From assembly GCA_020284085.1 (NCBI GenBank), contig JACEVL010000279.1:249001-313000 (forward strand): 64,000 nucleotides of DNA, written 5' to 3'. The position numbers and the translations under genes are program-made. The notes beneath the pieces are model-generated. The model worked only from the letters and a program-made list of their open reading frames with translations. It was not told where the DNA came from and did no database searches. Below are positions 1 through 10,350 of the stretch, in pieces. Origin of the DNA: Aporrectodea caliginosa (lineage: Eukaryota > Annelida > Clitellata > Crassiclitellata > Lumbricidae). Position 1 is the first letter of the stretch. Each line of letters opens with the position of its first letter.

Positions 1-390
1 AGCTGGAGTCATGTAAATTTGTCTGGAATGGAAAGGTCTTTTATGCAAGCCCGAGGCCCACGGCATGGTATTGATCAAGATCCTTTGGTAGTCTCCAGAA
101 GCAGACCGTCAAACCATTTGAATGCATGTAATCTTACAGAGGACCAGATTATACACAGGTTCTCAGTTCTTCAATCAGAGTGGGAGGAATGCAGTACGTG
201 TTCGAGTTCGACAGATTCAGAATTCAACTATTATCTTGAAAAGTCCGCAGGTTTGCCTAGAAGCCCAATTGATGATGAGAATTACGGCTTCCAGTCCTAC
301 TCCGCTCCATCGCAAGGCATCGTGGCCTCTCCACAAAAGACAAATCGACGCAGACGAAAACACAGCAACAAACACTGCATCGTTTCGTGA
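1..390 (+). CDS. Prickle-like protein, C-terminal exon (5' end outside window)
   Basis: The frame is open from the first base of the window to a stop at 388-390, giving 129 codons, so this is the last part of a larger gene. The protein is rich in serine, with the acidic/cysteine cluster EEWEECSTCSSSTDSEF-like segment (here EWEECSTCSSSTDSEFNYYL), then a basic tail NRRRRKHSNKH and the terminal tetrapeptide CIVS. That combination (WCSTCSSSS-type motif, basic run, C-terminal CAAX box) is characteristic of the C-terminus of Prickle proteins, LIM/PET-domain planar cell polarity factors that are farnesylated at the CAAX cysteine and act at the cell cortex with Vangl. The PET and LIM domains would lie upstream of the window. 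No splice acceptor is visible because the exon begins before base 1. Family assignment is from the C-terminal motifs only. Confidence 0.8.
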   Translation, partial: SWSHVNLSGMERSFMQARGPRHGIDQDPLVVSRSRPSNHLNACNLTEDQIIHRFSVLQSEWEECSTCSSSTDSEFNYYLEKSAGLPRSPIDDENYGFQSYSAPSQGIVASPQKTNRRRRKHSNKHCIVS

Positions 391-1830
391 CAAATTGTCT
401 GATTTTTGAAACATTGTCCGTTTTGTCGTTCTGTGATCAGAGGGAGGGGAGGGTCTGATGGTGGCCTCTGTGTTGATCATTTTGTTTTGGGCATCACTTA
501 AGCAAACGCAGAATGAGAGAAACACGCACACTCAATTGTAAAGAAAAACAGATGCCCATGCAGTCTTATGAACAGTTTCAAATGGGAAAAGAGTTGAGAT
601 CCAATATTTTATAGGCTCTGTCTGCAGTTTTCGCAATCGTAGTAATTGTTATTTAGAGTTTGTACTTAGTATTTATAAGAGCAACTGCTGAGAAATAATC
701 ATTGCTCTTGTCACATTTCCTTTGCCAGTTGTCCTGGACTACAGCGTTCAATCTTTCGGGAAAATTTCACGTACTGAACATATGTGTTGTTAGTACAGTC
801 AACTCCATTGTGCAGCTGTGGTGCCTAGACTTTGCCTGAATTTATATTACCATTGTGTTAAAACCTAACGCAATTTATGTTTTCTGAGTGATTGTTGCAT
901 TTTAAAAATTACTAGCTACCATAATTACTAAGCCATTTTGAATTATTTTATGCAGCTGTTTATGACCCACCGTCTTTTACTTTGTTTTTCAGTTTGCATT
1001 TCCTAAACCTGCATAAACAGTTTACTATTATTTGTCCTATTTATGTCTATCCTGAATAATTTTGATTCATAGTTCGTCGTTGTTTGTGTTGTGATACAAT
1101 ACTAGGTACTAATGTAGTGTAGCATAATTTCAAAACTACTTTGCAGCATCTGTCAATAGCTACCCAGTGATTTGAGTGTCTATCTTGCTCAGATATGCTA
1201 GAGAAAATGTAGGCTAAGCCTATTACTGTTGCAACTGCTTTTAAACTTCCAGGCCCAGATGAGTTTTGGTTGTTCCACTTGTGTTCAAACTTACCTGGAG
1301 ATTTACGCTCGTCTTGCTAGATTTCTCAATTGTTTGACTGCCTTTACAATACAATACAGGCTTAGGGCCTATAGCTGTTACAGTACTTCATAATGCCCTC
1401 TTTGCACAGTACAGAAGTGCACATTGATGCATACTAAACGAATATATCATCAACATTGAAGTCGGGCAACAGGAAACATTAAGAACTGTAAACCGAGTGT
1501 AAGAGGGAAGTGTTCAGTTTTGAGCGAAATACAGTTACGGTAGAAGAGTTGTGAACATGATGAGTTTCAGCTGGAGAGACCAGCAACAGTTACTGTGAAT
1601 GAACATCGGCAAAATATGTTCTGACTATACTTCTTCAAAGTCTTGAGTTTTTCTAGGCCACCTCAGATGTGTGATTTTGGACTGCTTATCGCAACGACTA
1701 GGTCTAAAATCACCACCCCAGTCTTGGTTAAAATGTCAAGGCCTGGATGTTGATTGAAGCCATTTGACATTGCGAATTTTCTCTGCACAAATTACTGTTC
1801 AAAATAAAATTTCCAACAGAAATTTTCAAC
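391..1830 (+). other. Probable 3' UTR of the prickle-like gene
   Basis: About 1.4 kb of AT-rich sequence with no long ORF follows the stop codon and ends near a canonical polyadenylation signal. No repeat or second gene was recognised in it. The extent is inferred from the position of the signal. Confidence 0.5.
1803..1808 (+). terminator. Candidate polyadenylation signal AATAAA
   Basis: A perfect AATAAA hexamer lies in the AT-rich stretch after the prickle-like coding end. Cleavage would be expected 10-30 bases downstream. Other ATTAAA-like hexamers nearby cannot be excluded. Confidence 0.45.
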
Positions 1831-1901
1831 AGATAGGGGCCTACACTAAATGTTATGATTGTATTGTAGGCAGCCAGGTCTGGGACCAGACTTAAGTTAG
1901 T

Positions 1902-2016
1902 TGCTGTTCAACGACACTTTGTCATAATAGAGATGATTGAAGTCGCCCTCCTCCTTAATCCAGGCTTGGGAATGGCACTGCCAGAGTACAAGCAGTGGCG
2001 GAGTTGACCAGACTTA
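1902..2016 (+). repeat. Dispersed repeat, copy 1 (left flank of LTR element)
   Basis: This ~115-bp segment begins TTCAACGACACT, contains GTCGCCCTC and CCAGGCTTGGGA, and ends AAGCAGTGGCGGAGTT. A close relative lies directly on the other side of the LTR retrotransposon (8471-8573) and part of it recurs inverted at 29113-29166. It looks like one unit of a short tandem pair into which the retrotransposon inserted. Its class is unknown. Confidence 0.65.
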
Positions 2017-2020
2017 GTAG

Positions 2021-3671
2021 TGTAATGATCTATAAAATCCTTACTAGGGGTTATTTTTAGAATTACTTGTGTCCGCCCCCTGAGACCTCTAGCGGTAGAA
2101 AAGTGGCGAGCCGATGAAACGATGGTGTCGTGCTTGGCCTCGGTATTTTTCGCCGTTGATAGCATTATTATTGGGATTTTCCGTCAGCCTCTGATCACGC
2201 GCTAGTCACGCCTGGTACAGCAGCAGAACCACTGACTCATCCCCTACGTCATCGGTTTTCTGTCTTATTTCGTGTCCATATAAGGCTAGCATTTGAGCTG
2301 GACTGCTGATTGGTTGAAGAGTCTGATTAGAGATTCTGCCACTAGTAAAATTTGTCACTCGATGCTGAGACGTCCTGGAGGTTAGACCTGTACCGATGGA
2401 TTACCTAGGAGTCGAGCCGAGTCGTCCAAGAGATTAGTTCTTTTTGAGTCCCCGTAGAATAGATAAGGAATTGAGAAACATTTGTGTTAGTCTCTTCCTA
2501 AGAGCCAAATAGTGCGCTATAGAAGTTTAAAGTAGAAACGAGTACGGTTGGAATAATATTGTCGATTGTCTGAATTGCGAGAAAATGTGAACTCGTAACG
2601 GGATTTTATCGTCTCCGCTTATTCGCTGGATTATCTTCCGTCTTCGTAAACCATAATTGCACTTGGATTATTAAACATGTCCTTTGTTCCAAAGATGGGT
2701 AAATAATCATCTTTCTTTACTTTGAATTGATTGTAATTGCAAGTCACTGCCAGTAGAAACTGCATAGGATTAAGTTAAATGTTTTACTTGAATTGTTGTA
2801 TATAATTGAGACTGTTTGTTGCATAATCTTTAATAATAATTTCTAACTATGTCTCGTGAATCTGTACATTCATTGGAGGAAAGTGAGCAAGGTGAAGTCA
2901 GGCCTCTTTCACCAGAGTTGATTCGAGCCTCTATTCTTGAACGCGTGTTGGAAAGTATAGAAAAGGTGTCGGCTGGACAAAATAAACTGGATAGCAGACT
3001 AATTGACGTCACTGCTGGACAAGATAATTTGGACAAACGACTAACTGACGTCACTGATGGACAGAATAACTTAGACCGTCGACTAAATGACCGACTCACG
3101 GAGGGACAAGACAAGATGGATAGGAGATTAACGGACCTGTTTGAAGGGCAGTCTGAATTGTCCAGAAACCAGTCTGAATTGTCTAGATCCCACTTTGAAT
3201 TGTCTAGAATCCAATCTGAAATGTCTAAAGCTCAATCTGAATTGGCTGGAGACCAGAGAAGTCTGTTGGATAGAATAGAATTCCTAGAAGCAAATAGACA
3301 AGTAAGTAAGGAAGTGAGTACCACTACGAACCCTGACTTTTCGGCACCTCAACCGAAAGTTGCCGAACTCCCTTCCGCCGCAGCCTTACCCTTGGAAACC
3401 TTCGTCAAGAAACCCATAATAACAGAATCGGATGGATTTGAACCCGAAACCCTAGGCCCACGCAGGAGCACTAGATTAAAGGATCGGCCACAGCCTGATT
3501 ACCGTTTCCCTGTGAAACCTGGATTTAGAAAGGAAACTGGTGCCAGACCTAAAGACTACTCTACATTATCGAACATCAATAGAACTCAAATCTCACTTCA
3601 AAACGTTACCACTCCTTTACATAAACCGCCTGTAGTAGCGCACAGTCGGGGAGGAGATGGCGAACATCACA
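2021..3671 (+). repeat. 5' LTR (1651 bp) containing the start of gag
   Basis: This copy is co-linear with 6813-8463 at a constant offset of 4792 bases. Five differences were seen by eye (2048, 2051, 2074, 3370, 3663), all transitions. Similarity stops exactly after CATCACA, where copy 1 continues TTGGCGGCG and copy 2 continues into the host repeat. The LTR is unusually long and includes the first 274 codons of the Gag ORF. Confidence 0.88.
2279..2284 (+). promoter_or_regulatory. TATA-like box in the LTR
   Basis: TATAAG sits in the LTR about 570 bases before the Gag start codon, with an ACGTCATC element about 30 bases upstream of it. Transcription starting ~30 bases downstream would give an RNA that includes the whole Gag ORF. 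This is a motif-based inference; the same box recurs in the 3' LTR near 7071. Confidence 0.4.
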
Positions 3672-6238
3672 TTGGCGGCGCTGGATGGAATATGTTTGAT
3701 GTTCGATCTGTAGACGTAGATTCAGAAGATGGAGAAGTCAGTGAAGCTAGATTTATAAGCGAAACTGACATACAGAGATCTAATGTAAGATTTGAACGAG
3801 ATGTAGATGTAGAATCTTTGCATGGCTCTGTACATCATGAAATTGATAATCTAGAACAAGATAAATTGAGAATAATGAATAACAATGGCAGGGAAATGCA
3901 ATTACAAAGGGATTTTGGGGTTGAAAATTTGGAAAATGAGAAATTTGCCAGAGGAATGGATTCCCAATTATTCGGTAGAGGGCTCCAAAATCAAACCAAT
4001 TTGAGTGATGCTAATCGACCTAATGCATCGCCTTTGCCTCATTCTGCCTCTGAATCTCGACGTCAACCCGGGATTACTGAATCAAATTTGGATTACGAAT
4101 CGAGAATACAATTTCGTCGACCCACTTCTGTTCCACTCGACGCTCAATCGCTCAGAAATCCTTTCGAATCGGAAATTTCGTCTCAAAGGAATATACCTGA
4201 TCGTGATCTTCTACGAATGTCACATGCCTCTGTCATTCATTCACATGCCTCCGCCTCCGTCCTTAATCCTCACGTCTCTGAAGAAATGATTCGAAGACAA
4301 CCAATTTCGCATTCCTTCGCTCAAACGGATAATTTCTTAACCAGCCTGCCTCTTAATCGATACGAAGCACCGCCGAGATTCGACAGAATGATGTTACCTT
4401 CATACGCATCCAATTTTCCAGATCCATACAGAATTCCAGAAACTTATCCTTCAATCGCTAGATGGCCTGCCTATGCCTATGATTTCAACCAGAGAACATG
4501 CTTAGGAGCTCAGCCATATGGATTTGAAAGAAAATTTGAACCTTGGAGTTTACCCTCTGAGCCAACCGGAATAATTCGAAGCGAAGAAATGACAATAAAA
4601 GAGCAGAAATCGTCGTCCATTGAAACCAAGGCCTACACTTCTTCTCCGCAGCAACCGAAAATTTCAGTGGCAACTCAAACCAATATATCCACAACTGCAA
4701 CTGCTACCACTGCTGAAATTAATCTCGCACCTGATCCGCCTATGCCTCCACCTGTGTCTACGAAGAATTCAGATACGAAAACCACATCTGCTCCTCTCGC
4801 CTCCTCATCGTCGTCAGCTTCTTCACCTGAGAAATCAAGGAGCACAATTAAATTGGAAAAATTCAGTGGAAAAGAACAATTGGAGCCATTTATTCGGAAA
4901 TTTAAAATAGCCAGTCGACATAACCTGTGGACAGAATCTGAGAAATTAAATCATCTATTTTGTTCTTTGTCTGGGCAAGCCGAACAAATTTTATGGGATA
5001 AAGATGCTGAATTGTTCACTACCTCTGATGAATTGATTGAAAGACTTAGATCTCGCTTTGGCAATGCTGAACAAACCGCATTGTTTCAAACTCAACTGGA
5101 CAATCGCAGACAAAAAGAATCCGAGGATATGGGAACAGTGGCTCAGGATATTAGACGCCTTGTTTCTTTAGCCTATCCAGGTCCATCCTCAATTCACCTG
5201 GAAACATTAGCAACACGTGCCTTCTTGAACGCTCTCTATGATCAATCTTTAGCCTTACGTGTCCGTGAATTAGAGCCTTCTTCTTTGGACAGTGCCTTTA
5301 AACTTGCAACTCGTTTGGAAGCCTACAGGAAAGCAGCGCTAGATAAACCTGGAAATATGAATCGTCATCCCGCAAGAACACAGATGATCAAAGAACAGGA
5401 TTCAAACCTGAAGGAGGTAATACAACGATTGGATCGCCTGGAGAAAGCCGAGAAAGCACGGATACCGCCGCTGATACCAGGAATTCCTCCCTATTATCCG
5501 CCTGTCTGTCCTCCCTACCCTCCTCCTCCTCTTCCTCCATGGAATGGAAACCAAAGAAATTGGAATGAGAATAGAGGAAGACAAAGGACTCAACCTGCTT
5601 TTAACCAGAGACGCCGATGCTTCATTTGTTCCTCTGAAACTCATCTCCAGAAGGATTGCCCACAACGAGAAACGCCACGTGACGACGTGATTCCAAACCA
5701 GAATACAGATGAACTTGTGACGTCATGTTCCAGTTTAGTAAGTGACAATCCATACATAAAGATTTTGATTGATGATTACCCGGTGCACGCTATGGTTGAT
5801 TCAGGTTCGCAAATGTCTTTGATACCATATAATATGATTTGTCCGACAGATCTGAAACCGTCAAAACAAATTGTCATAGCCGCAAACGGATCCAAAATTT
5901 CGATAGAGGGCGAGGTTTTGCTTCCATGTAAACTCGGAGACTTTGAATTTGAAGTAAGATGCCTGGTGTCTAAACAATTGGATGATTTTATTCTGGGATT
6001 ATCGTGGTTGAAAGGAGTAGGAGCTACTTGGGACTTTGGAGCAAGACAGATTTGGATCAAGGATAAACCGTACCCAGTTGATAGACTGCCGCGTCCAACA
6101 AGCTGTCGAAGGATCTCCATCTCACGTGACATAGAAATTCCTCCATCCACTGGATATAAAAGAATTCGACGCCACCTACCAGACAACCCACCCCGCTTTC
6201 GTCAATCGCGCTTCCTGTCATTCATGAAGCGTTGGTGA
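2849..6238 (+). CDS. Gag-protease polyprotein of the LTR retrotransposon
   Basis: A 1129-codon ORF begins at the first ATG after a long AT-rich leader. Residues ~50-135 form repeated coiled-coil-like units (GQDNLDKRL, GQNNLDRRL, GQDKMDRRL, then QSELSR repeats). The middle is serine/proline-rich and low in complexity. Residues ~665-835 match the capsid-like retrotransposon Gag domain (FSGKEQLEPFIRKF ... RLRSRFG). A CCHC zinc knuckle, CFICSSETHLQKDC, lies at ~924-937 for RNA binding. The aspartic protease follows, with catalytic VDSGS at ~984 and the flap/second motif ILGLSWL at ~1048. The ORF then runs into a ~50-residue tail ending MKRW that looks like out-of-frame read-through across the deletion. 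Codons 1-274 lie inside the LTR. It would form particles that package the element's RNA. Confidence 0.85.
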   Translation: MSRESVHSLEESEQGEVRPLSPELIRASILERVLESIEKVSAGQNKLDSRLIDVTAGQDNLDKRLTDVTDGQNNLDRRLNDRLTEGQDKMDRRLTDLFEGQSELSRNQSELSRSHFELSRIQSEMSKAQSELAGDQRSLLDRIEFLEANRQVSKEVSTTTNPDFSAPQPKVAELPSAAALPLETFVKKPIITESDGFEPETLGPRRSTRLKDRPQPDYRFPVKPGFRKETGARPKDYSTLSNINRTQISLQNVTTPLHKPPVVAHSRGGDGEHHIGGAGWNMFDVRSVDVDSEDGEVSEARFISETDIQRSNVRFERDVDVESLHGSVHHEIDNLEQDKLRIMNNNGREMQLQRDFGVENLENEKFARGMDSQLFGRGLQNQTNLSDANRPNASPLPHSASESRRQPGITESNLDYESRIQFRRPTSVPLDAQSLRNPFESEISSQRNIPDRDLLRMSHASVIHSHASASVLNPHVSEEMIRRQPISHSFAQTDNFLTSLPLNRYEAPPRFDRMMLPSYASNFPDPYRIPETYPSIARWPAYAYDFNQRTCLGAQPYGFERKFEPWSLPSEPTGIIRSEEMTIKEQKSSSIETKAYTSSPQQPKISVATQTNISTTATATTAEINLAPDPPMPPPVSTKNSDTKTTSAPLASSSSSASSPEKSRSTIKLEKFSGKEQLEPFIRKFKIASRHNLWTESEKLNHLFCSLSGQAEQILWDKDAELFTTSDELIERLRSRFGNAEQTALFQTQLDNRRQKESEDMGTVAQDIRRLVSLAYPGPSSIHLETLATRAFLNALYDQSLALRVRELEPSSLDSAFKLATRLEAYRKAALDKPGNMNRHPARTQMIKEQDSNLKEVIQRLDRLEKAEKARIPPLIPGIPPYYPPVCPPYPPPPLPPWNGNQRNWNENRGRQRTQPAFNQRRRCFICSSETHLQKDCPQRETPRDDVIPNQNTDELVTSCSSLVSDNPYIKILIDDYPVHAMVDSGSQMSLIPYNMICPTDLKPSKQIVIAANGSKISIEGEVLLPCKLGDFEFEVRCLVSKQLDDFILGLSWLKGVGATWDFGARQIWIKDKPYPVDRLPRPTSCRRISISRDIEIPPSTGYKRIRRHLPDNPPRFRQSRFLSFMKRW
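3672..3689 (+). other. Probable primer-binding site inside the gag ORF
   Basis: Immediately after the LTR end the sequence reads TTGGCGGCGCTGGATGG. TGGCG at the LTR border is typical of a site pairing with a tRNA 3'-CCA end. The rest resembles, with one insertion and mismatches, the complement of a serine tRNA acceptor/T-arm. The site is translated as part of Gag (codons ~275-280). Position is well supported by the LTR boundary; tRNA identity is tentative. Confidence 0.5.
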
Positions 6239-6337
6239 TTGCCCAACATTCTTCGATCGTCTACGTTTGCTGTTTAACTTGTGTCTGCTGTTTAATTTGT
6301 GTCTAATGAGTGATTTTTTAAAATTGTTTATGCTTAG

Positions 6338-6475
6338 AGAGTGACCCCTAATGACCCTGATTTGGATTTGAACCTGCCTCTGGTAACTGATACTGAAATT
6401 GTTGACCAGCCACAACTGATAGATCGTCCCAGACGTGTTATTCGTCCACCTGTAAGATTTGGTTTTGATGATTAG
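6338..6475 (+). pseudogene. Remnant of the pol C-terminus
   Basis: A short open frame (codons from 6338, stop 6473-6475) ends RPRRVIRPPVRFGFDD. Proline/arginine tails of this RPRR..RPPxRF type are common at the very C-terminus of gypsy-type integrases. It is separated from the Gag-protease ORF by about 100 bases with stops. This suggests that a single internal deletion removed RT, RNase H and most of integrase. Confidence 0.55.
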
Positions 6476-6812
6476 TAATTCATTGCTATAGTATTGTTTG
6501 TTTTATTGTGTTAGTTGGAGAATTGTTCGAGACTTTACTGCTTAAATTTGATTTTGTATTTTTGCATTGCATTGCATAGTATCGTATTGAGAATTGCTAG
6601 AGACCGTTGGATTAATTGTAGATTAGATTAGCAGTGTATATTGTTTGATGCTGTGTATGTTAGCTAGCCATTTGCCATGTTAAGATGTTGAGATATTTGT
6701 ATATTAAGATTTAGAGATTTCCCAGATGTATAGGAACTGGCTAAAGGTTCTTACTTACAGAAAATTCTGCCGAACCTAGTCGACATAATTTTCTTCCCTT
6801 GGCAGGTGAGAG

Positions 6813-8463
6813 TGTAATGATCTATAAAATCCTTACTAGAGGCTATTTTTAGAATTACTTGTGTCTGCCCCCTGAGACCTCTAGCGGTAGAAAAGTGGCG
6901 AGCCGATGAAACGATGGTGTCGTGCTTGGCCTCGGTATTTTTCGCCGTTGATAGCATTATTATTGGGATTTTCCGTCAGCCTCTGATCACGCGCTAGTCA
7001 CGCCTGGTACAGCAGCAGAACCACTGACTCATCCCCTACGTCATCGGTTTTCTGTCTTATTTCGTGTCCATATAAGGCTAGCATTTGAGCTGGACTGCTG
7101 ATTGGTTGAAGAGTCTGATTAGAGATTCTGCCACTAGTAAAATTTGTCACTCGATGCTGAGACGTCCTGGAGGTTAGACCTGTACCGATGGATTACCTAG
7201 GAGTCGAGCCGAGTCGTCCAAGAGATTAGTTCTTTTTGAGTCCCCGTAGAATAGATAAGGAATTGAGAAACATTTGTGTTAGTCTCTTCCTAAGAGCCAA
7301 ATAGTGCGCTATAGAAGTTTAAAGTAGAAACGAGTACGGTTGGAATAATATTGTCGATTGTCTGAATTGCGAGAAAATGTGAACTCGTAACGGGATTTTA
7401 TCGTCTCCGCTTATTCGCTGGATTATCTTCCGTCTTCGTAAACCATAATTGCACTTGGATTATTAAACATGTCCTTTGTTCCAAAGATGGGTAAATAATC
7501 ATCTTTCTTTACTTTGAATTGATTGTAATTGCAAGTCACTGCCAGTAGAAACTGCATAGGATTAAGTTAAATGTTTTACTTGAATTGTTGTATATAATTG
7601 AGACTGTTTGTTGCATAATCTTTAATAATAATTTCTAACTATGTCTCGTGAATCTGTACATTCATTGGAGGAAAGTGAGCAAGGTGAAGTCAGGCCTCTT
7701 TCACCAGAGTTGATTCGAGCCTCTATTCTTGAACGCGTGTTGGAAAGTATAGAAAAGGTGTCGGCTGGACAAAATAAACTGGATAGCAGACTAATTGACG
7801 TCACTGCTGGACAAGATAATTTGGACAAACGACTAACTGACGTCACTGATGGACAGAATAACTTAGACCGTCGACTAAATGACCGACTCACGGAGGGACA
7901 AGACAAGATGGATAGGAGATTAACGGACCTGTTTGAAGGGCAGTCTGAATTGTCCAGAAACCAGTCTGAATTGTCTAGATCCCACTTTGAATTGTCTAGA
8001 ATCCAATCTGAAATGTCTAAAGCTCAATCTGAATTGGCTGGAGACCAGAGAAGTCTGTTGGATAGAATAGAATTCCTAGAAGCAAATAGACAAGTAAGTA
8101 AGGAAGTGAGTACCACTACGAACCCTGACTTTTCGGCACCTCAACCGAAAGTTGCCGAACTTCCTTCCGCCGCAGCCTTACCCTTGGAAACCTTCGTCAA
8201 GAAACCCATAATAACAGAATCGGATGGATTTGAACCCGAAACCCTAGGCCCACGCAGGAGCACTAGATTAAAGGATCGGCCACAGCCTGATTACCGTTTC
8301 CCTGTGAAACCTGGATTTAGAAAGGAAACTGGTGCCAGACCTAAAGACTACTCTACATTATCGAACATCAATAGAACTCAAATCTCACTTCAAAACGTTA
8401 CCACTCCTTTACATAAACCGCCTGTAGTAGCGCACAGTCGGGGAGGAGATGGCGGACATCACA
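6813..8463 (+). repeat. 3' LTR (1651 bp)
   Basis: Same length and end sequences as the 5' LTR, preceded by a weakly purine-rich stretch (GGCAGGTGAGAG) in the expected polypurine-tract position. It contains a second copy of the Gag start. Confidence 0.88.
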
Positions 8464-8570
8464 GTAGTAGTTTCAGTTTAACGACACTGATAACAAAGAT
8501 CAATAGCGTCGCCCTCTTCCTTTATCCAGGCTTGGGACTGGCACTGCCAAAAAAGCAGTGGCGGAGTTAA
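7641..8570 (+). pseudogene. Gag N-terminus duplicated in the 3' LTR
   Basis: The first 274 codons repeat the Gag-protease ORF. After the LTR end the frame continues about 35 codons into host repeat sequence and stops. It is a by-product of the LTR containing coding sequence, not a separate gene. Whether it is translated is unknown. Confidence 0.8.
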
Positions 8571-8573
8571 ACC
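8471..8573 (+). repeat. Dispersed repeat, copy 2 (right flank of LTR element)
   Basis: Begins CAGTTTAACGACACTG, contains GCGTCGCCCTC and CCAGGCTTGGGACTGGC, and ends AAGCAGTGGCGGAGTT, matching 1902-2016 in order and spacing. The two copies would be adjacent if the LTR element were removed. Confidence 0.65.
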
Positions 8574-8604
8574 ATGCAACGACCTCATATATGTATGTAT
8601 GTAT

Positions 8605-8823
8605 GAGCACTTGTTATAGCGCCCCTTCAAGATTTCTACTCAGGCGCTCCCGACTACAGCGTGGACACTGAATCGGAGTTTCACGCTGAAGCGCATGAGC
8701 CATTGCGAGTGAAGGACTTGCCCAGGGAACCTACGCGACGGCTTGAGGTGGATTCGAACGCGCAACCCTCCTGCTGAAAGGCAACGAACATACCCCTACG
8801 GGCCCTACACCACCGCCCTCCCA
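8605..8823 (-). mobile_element. tRNA-derived SINE (type B head), inverted
   Basis: Read on the minus strand, a tRNA-like head (GGTGTAGGGC.. with a B-box-like segment GCGTTCGAATCC) is followed by a body with CTGGGCAAGTCC and CTCATGCGCTTC. It ends GGGGCGCTATAACAAGTG next to a short ATGT repeat tail. The same body and head occur at 24031-24434, 35579-35812 and 44946-45332. Here the second head (type A) is missing. Confidence 0.75.
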
Positions 8824-10350
8824 CTATATTATAACGACTTAAACCAGGCTGGGAGTGTCACATAAATTTTGGAGAAGTCACTCAGTGGTCATCGATCGTT
8901 AACAGTGAAATTAAAACACAACGCGCGAGGCGGGTGGTGTCACGTCGTGTTTCTAGGCCATTTTGACCGCCGTATTTTATGGGAGAGCGACTTGCACTGG
9001 CCTAGCTGATACCAGAGGCTTTTATCCTTATTAGTTGAGCCCAGAGGAAAAGGTGAAGTGTTTCTTTTCATTTTTTTAAATCACACTTTCTATAAGTTAC
9101 AGAGTTTTCACTCAGTCCTTTGAAAGACTCAATTTTCTTGTAGGCTAGAAATTATATAGTAGGCCTATTGACTATGACTGTGTCACTTGCTACGTGTGTA
9201 AGTTTAATATGCATATTTTAGCTGACGAAACCTATGAATTAAGCCTACACACACACATTTGTCTAATCAGAAATGAGATAAAACTAACTCACGTTGGCAA
9301 TATGGAATCTGGGAGAGAGGGGAGGCTCAGGGACTCCGGGGAGGGAGAAGGGAAGGAGAAGGAGAGGTTAATTGTATAGTGGGATAGAAGCCACTGCATG
9401 TTACTGGACTCTAGCCTATCGACGCTTAAGGCTTACCCCGATGGCGCTTTGTTTTCAACGGCTTCGGTTTGCCTTTTTTCCGACAGACAAAAAAGCTCTG
9501 TCTATAGTTTAGAGGTCGTTGGAGTGCTTCGGTTTTAAACAAGTGCATTGCATATCATGCGCAAAGCATCTACACGCTAGTTCAGCTAAATGTCATTCCA
9601 AAAGAAAATTCTCATGCTTCCAGTTTTCCTATCACTGTTCTGTCTCTTCCCACACCTCCGCCCCTCTTCAATCTCCCCTTCCCTCTCTCATTCCCAAATC
9701 TAAGACGTTCATAGAGATGTATTTCTGTTGATCGCAAAAACTGAACGACGTCACTTGTTGGCCTGTGTTGAGCTTTGCGCTCTCTTCGTTAAATGCATGC
9801 CTTCCAGCAGCAAAGGTGGATTCGATGCAGTGATCCCCTCCTAAACAAAAAATAACCCGAACGCCTGCTTCAGGCGCCATGTTAATCTAGGATTTTTCAA
9901 GAAAGAACCGGTACTGCATTATGGGTATTATGGTGGCCAAAAAAGAACCGGAACGGTTTCCAAATTGTAAGGAAGTAGGTAGGGAGTGCTGAGAACCCTG
10001 CCAGCATGCGCATATACGCAGCGGCGCAGCCCATATTCCTGTATGGGACCAATATAGGCCTATAATCCCTATATAGAACTTTTATAAGCTTATAATGATA
10101 ATGTCCTATCAAATGTTTATTGGTAGGTCTATATGCTGGCAGAGAACAACACTCGGAAGATTCCTTATTAAAACAAACGCCGTTTGAAAGTTTGTTTTCG
10201 TAGAAGCAGATATGTTCTGTCTAAATACCAGACAACTCGAATTCTTAATTGAAATTGAATTTGCATATTCTACATACATAGTAACATAGGCCTACATACA
10301 TAGGCTTTTACATTATGAAGTATAGGCTATAGTGCTATTAGGTTTATTAG
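8824..10350. other. Intergenic, no gene recognised
   Basis: Both strands lack convincing coding sequence. A polypurine stretch (9318-9370), a polypyrimidine stretch (9650-9700) and a paired AAAGAACCGG motif (9903 and 9946) were noted but not assigned. TAGGCCTA occurs at 9160 and 10055. Confidence 0.4.

Larger units (their letters stand above)
2021..8463 (+). mobile_element. Ty3/gypsy-type LTR retrotransposon, pol-deleted (Gag-protease only)
   Basis: The element is bounded by two direct copies of a 1651-bp LTR that starts TGTAATGATC and ends CATCACA (canonical TG...CA). It is flanked by a 4-bp duplication GTAG (2017-2020 and 8464-8467; AGTAG is possible if the last base is assigned differently). 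Inside are a Gag-protease ORF and a remnant of the last codons of pol; reverse transcriptase, RNase H and integrase are missing between about 6180 and 6340. It is therefore non-autonomous and would need another element's enzymes. The LTRs have no indels relative to each other, so the insertion is recent. The gypsy assignment rests on the gag type, a CX2CX4HX4C knuckle and an aspartic protease joined in one frame. Confidence 0.9.

Noticed and set aside
7641..8570. A separate second gag gene or tandem element
   Set aside because: The copy starts and stops exactly at LTR borders with TG...CA ends, a target duplication and the resumed host repeat, so it is the 3' LTR.
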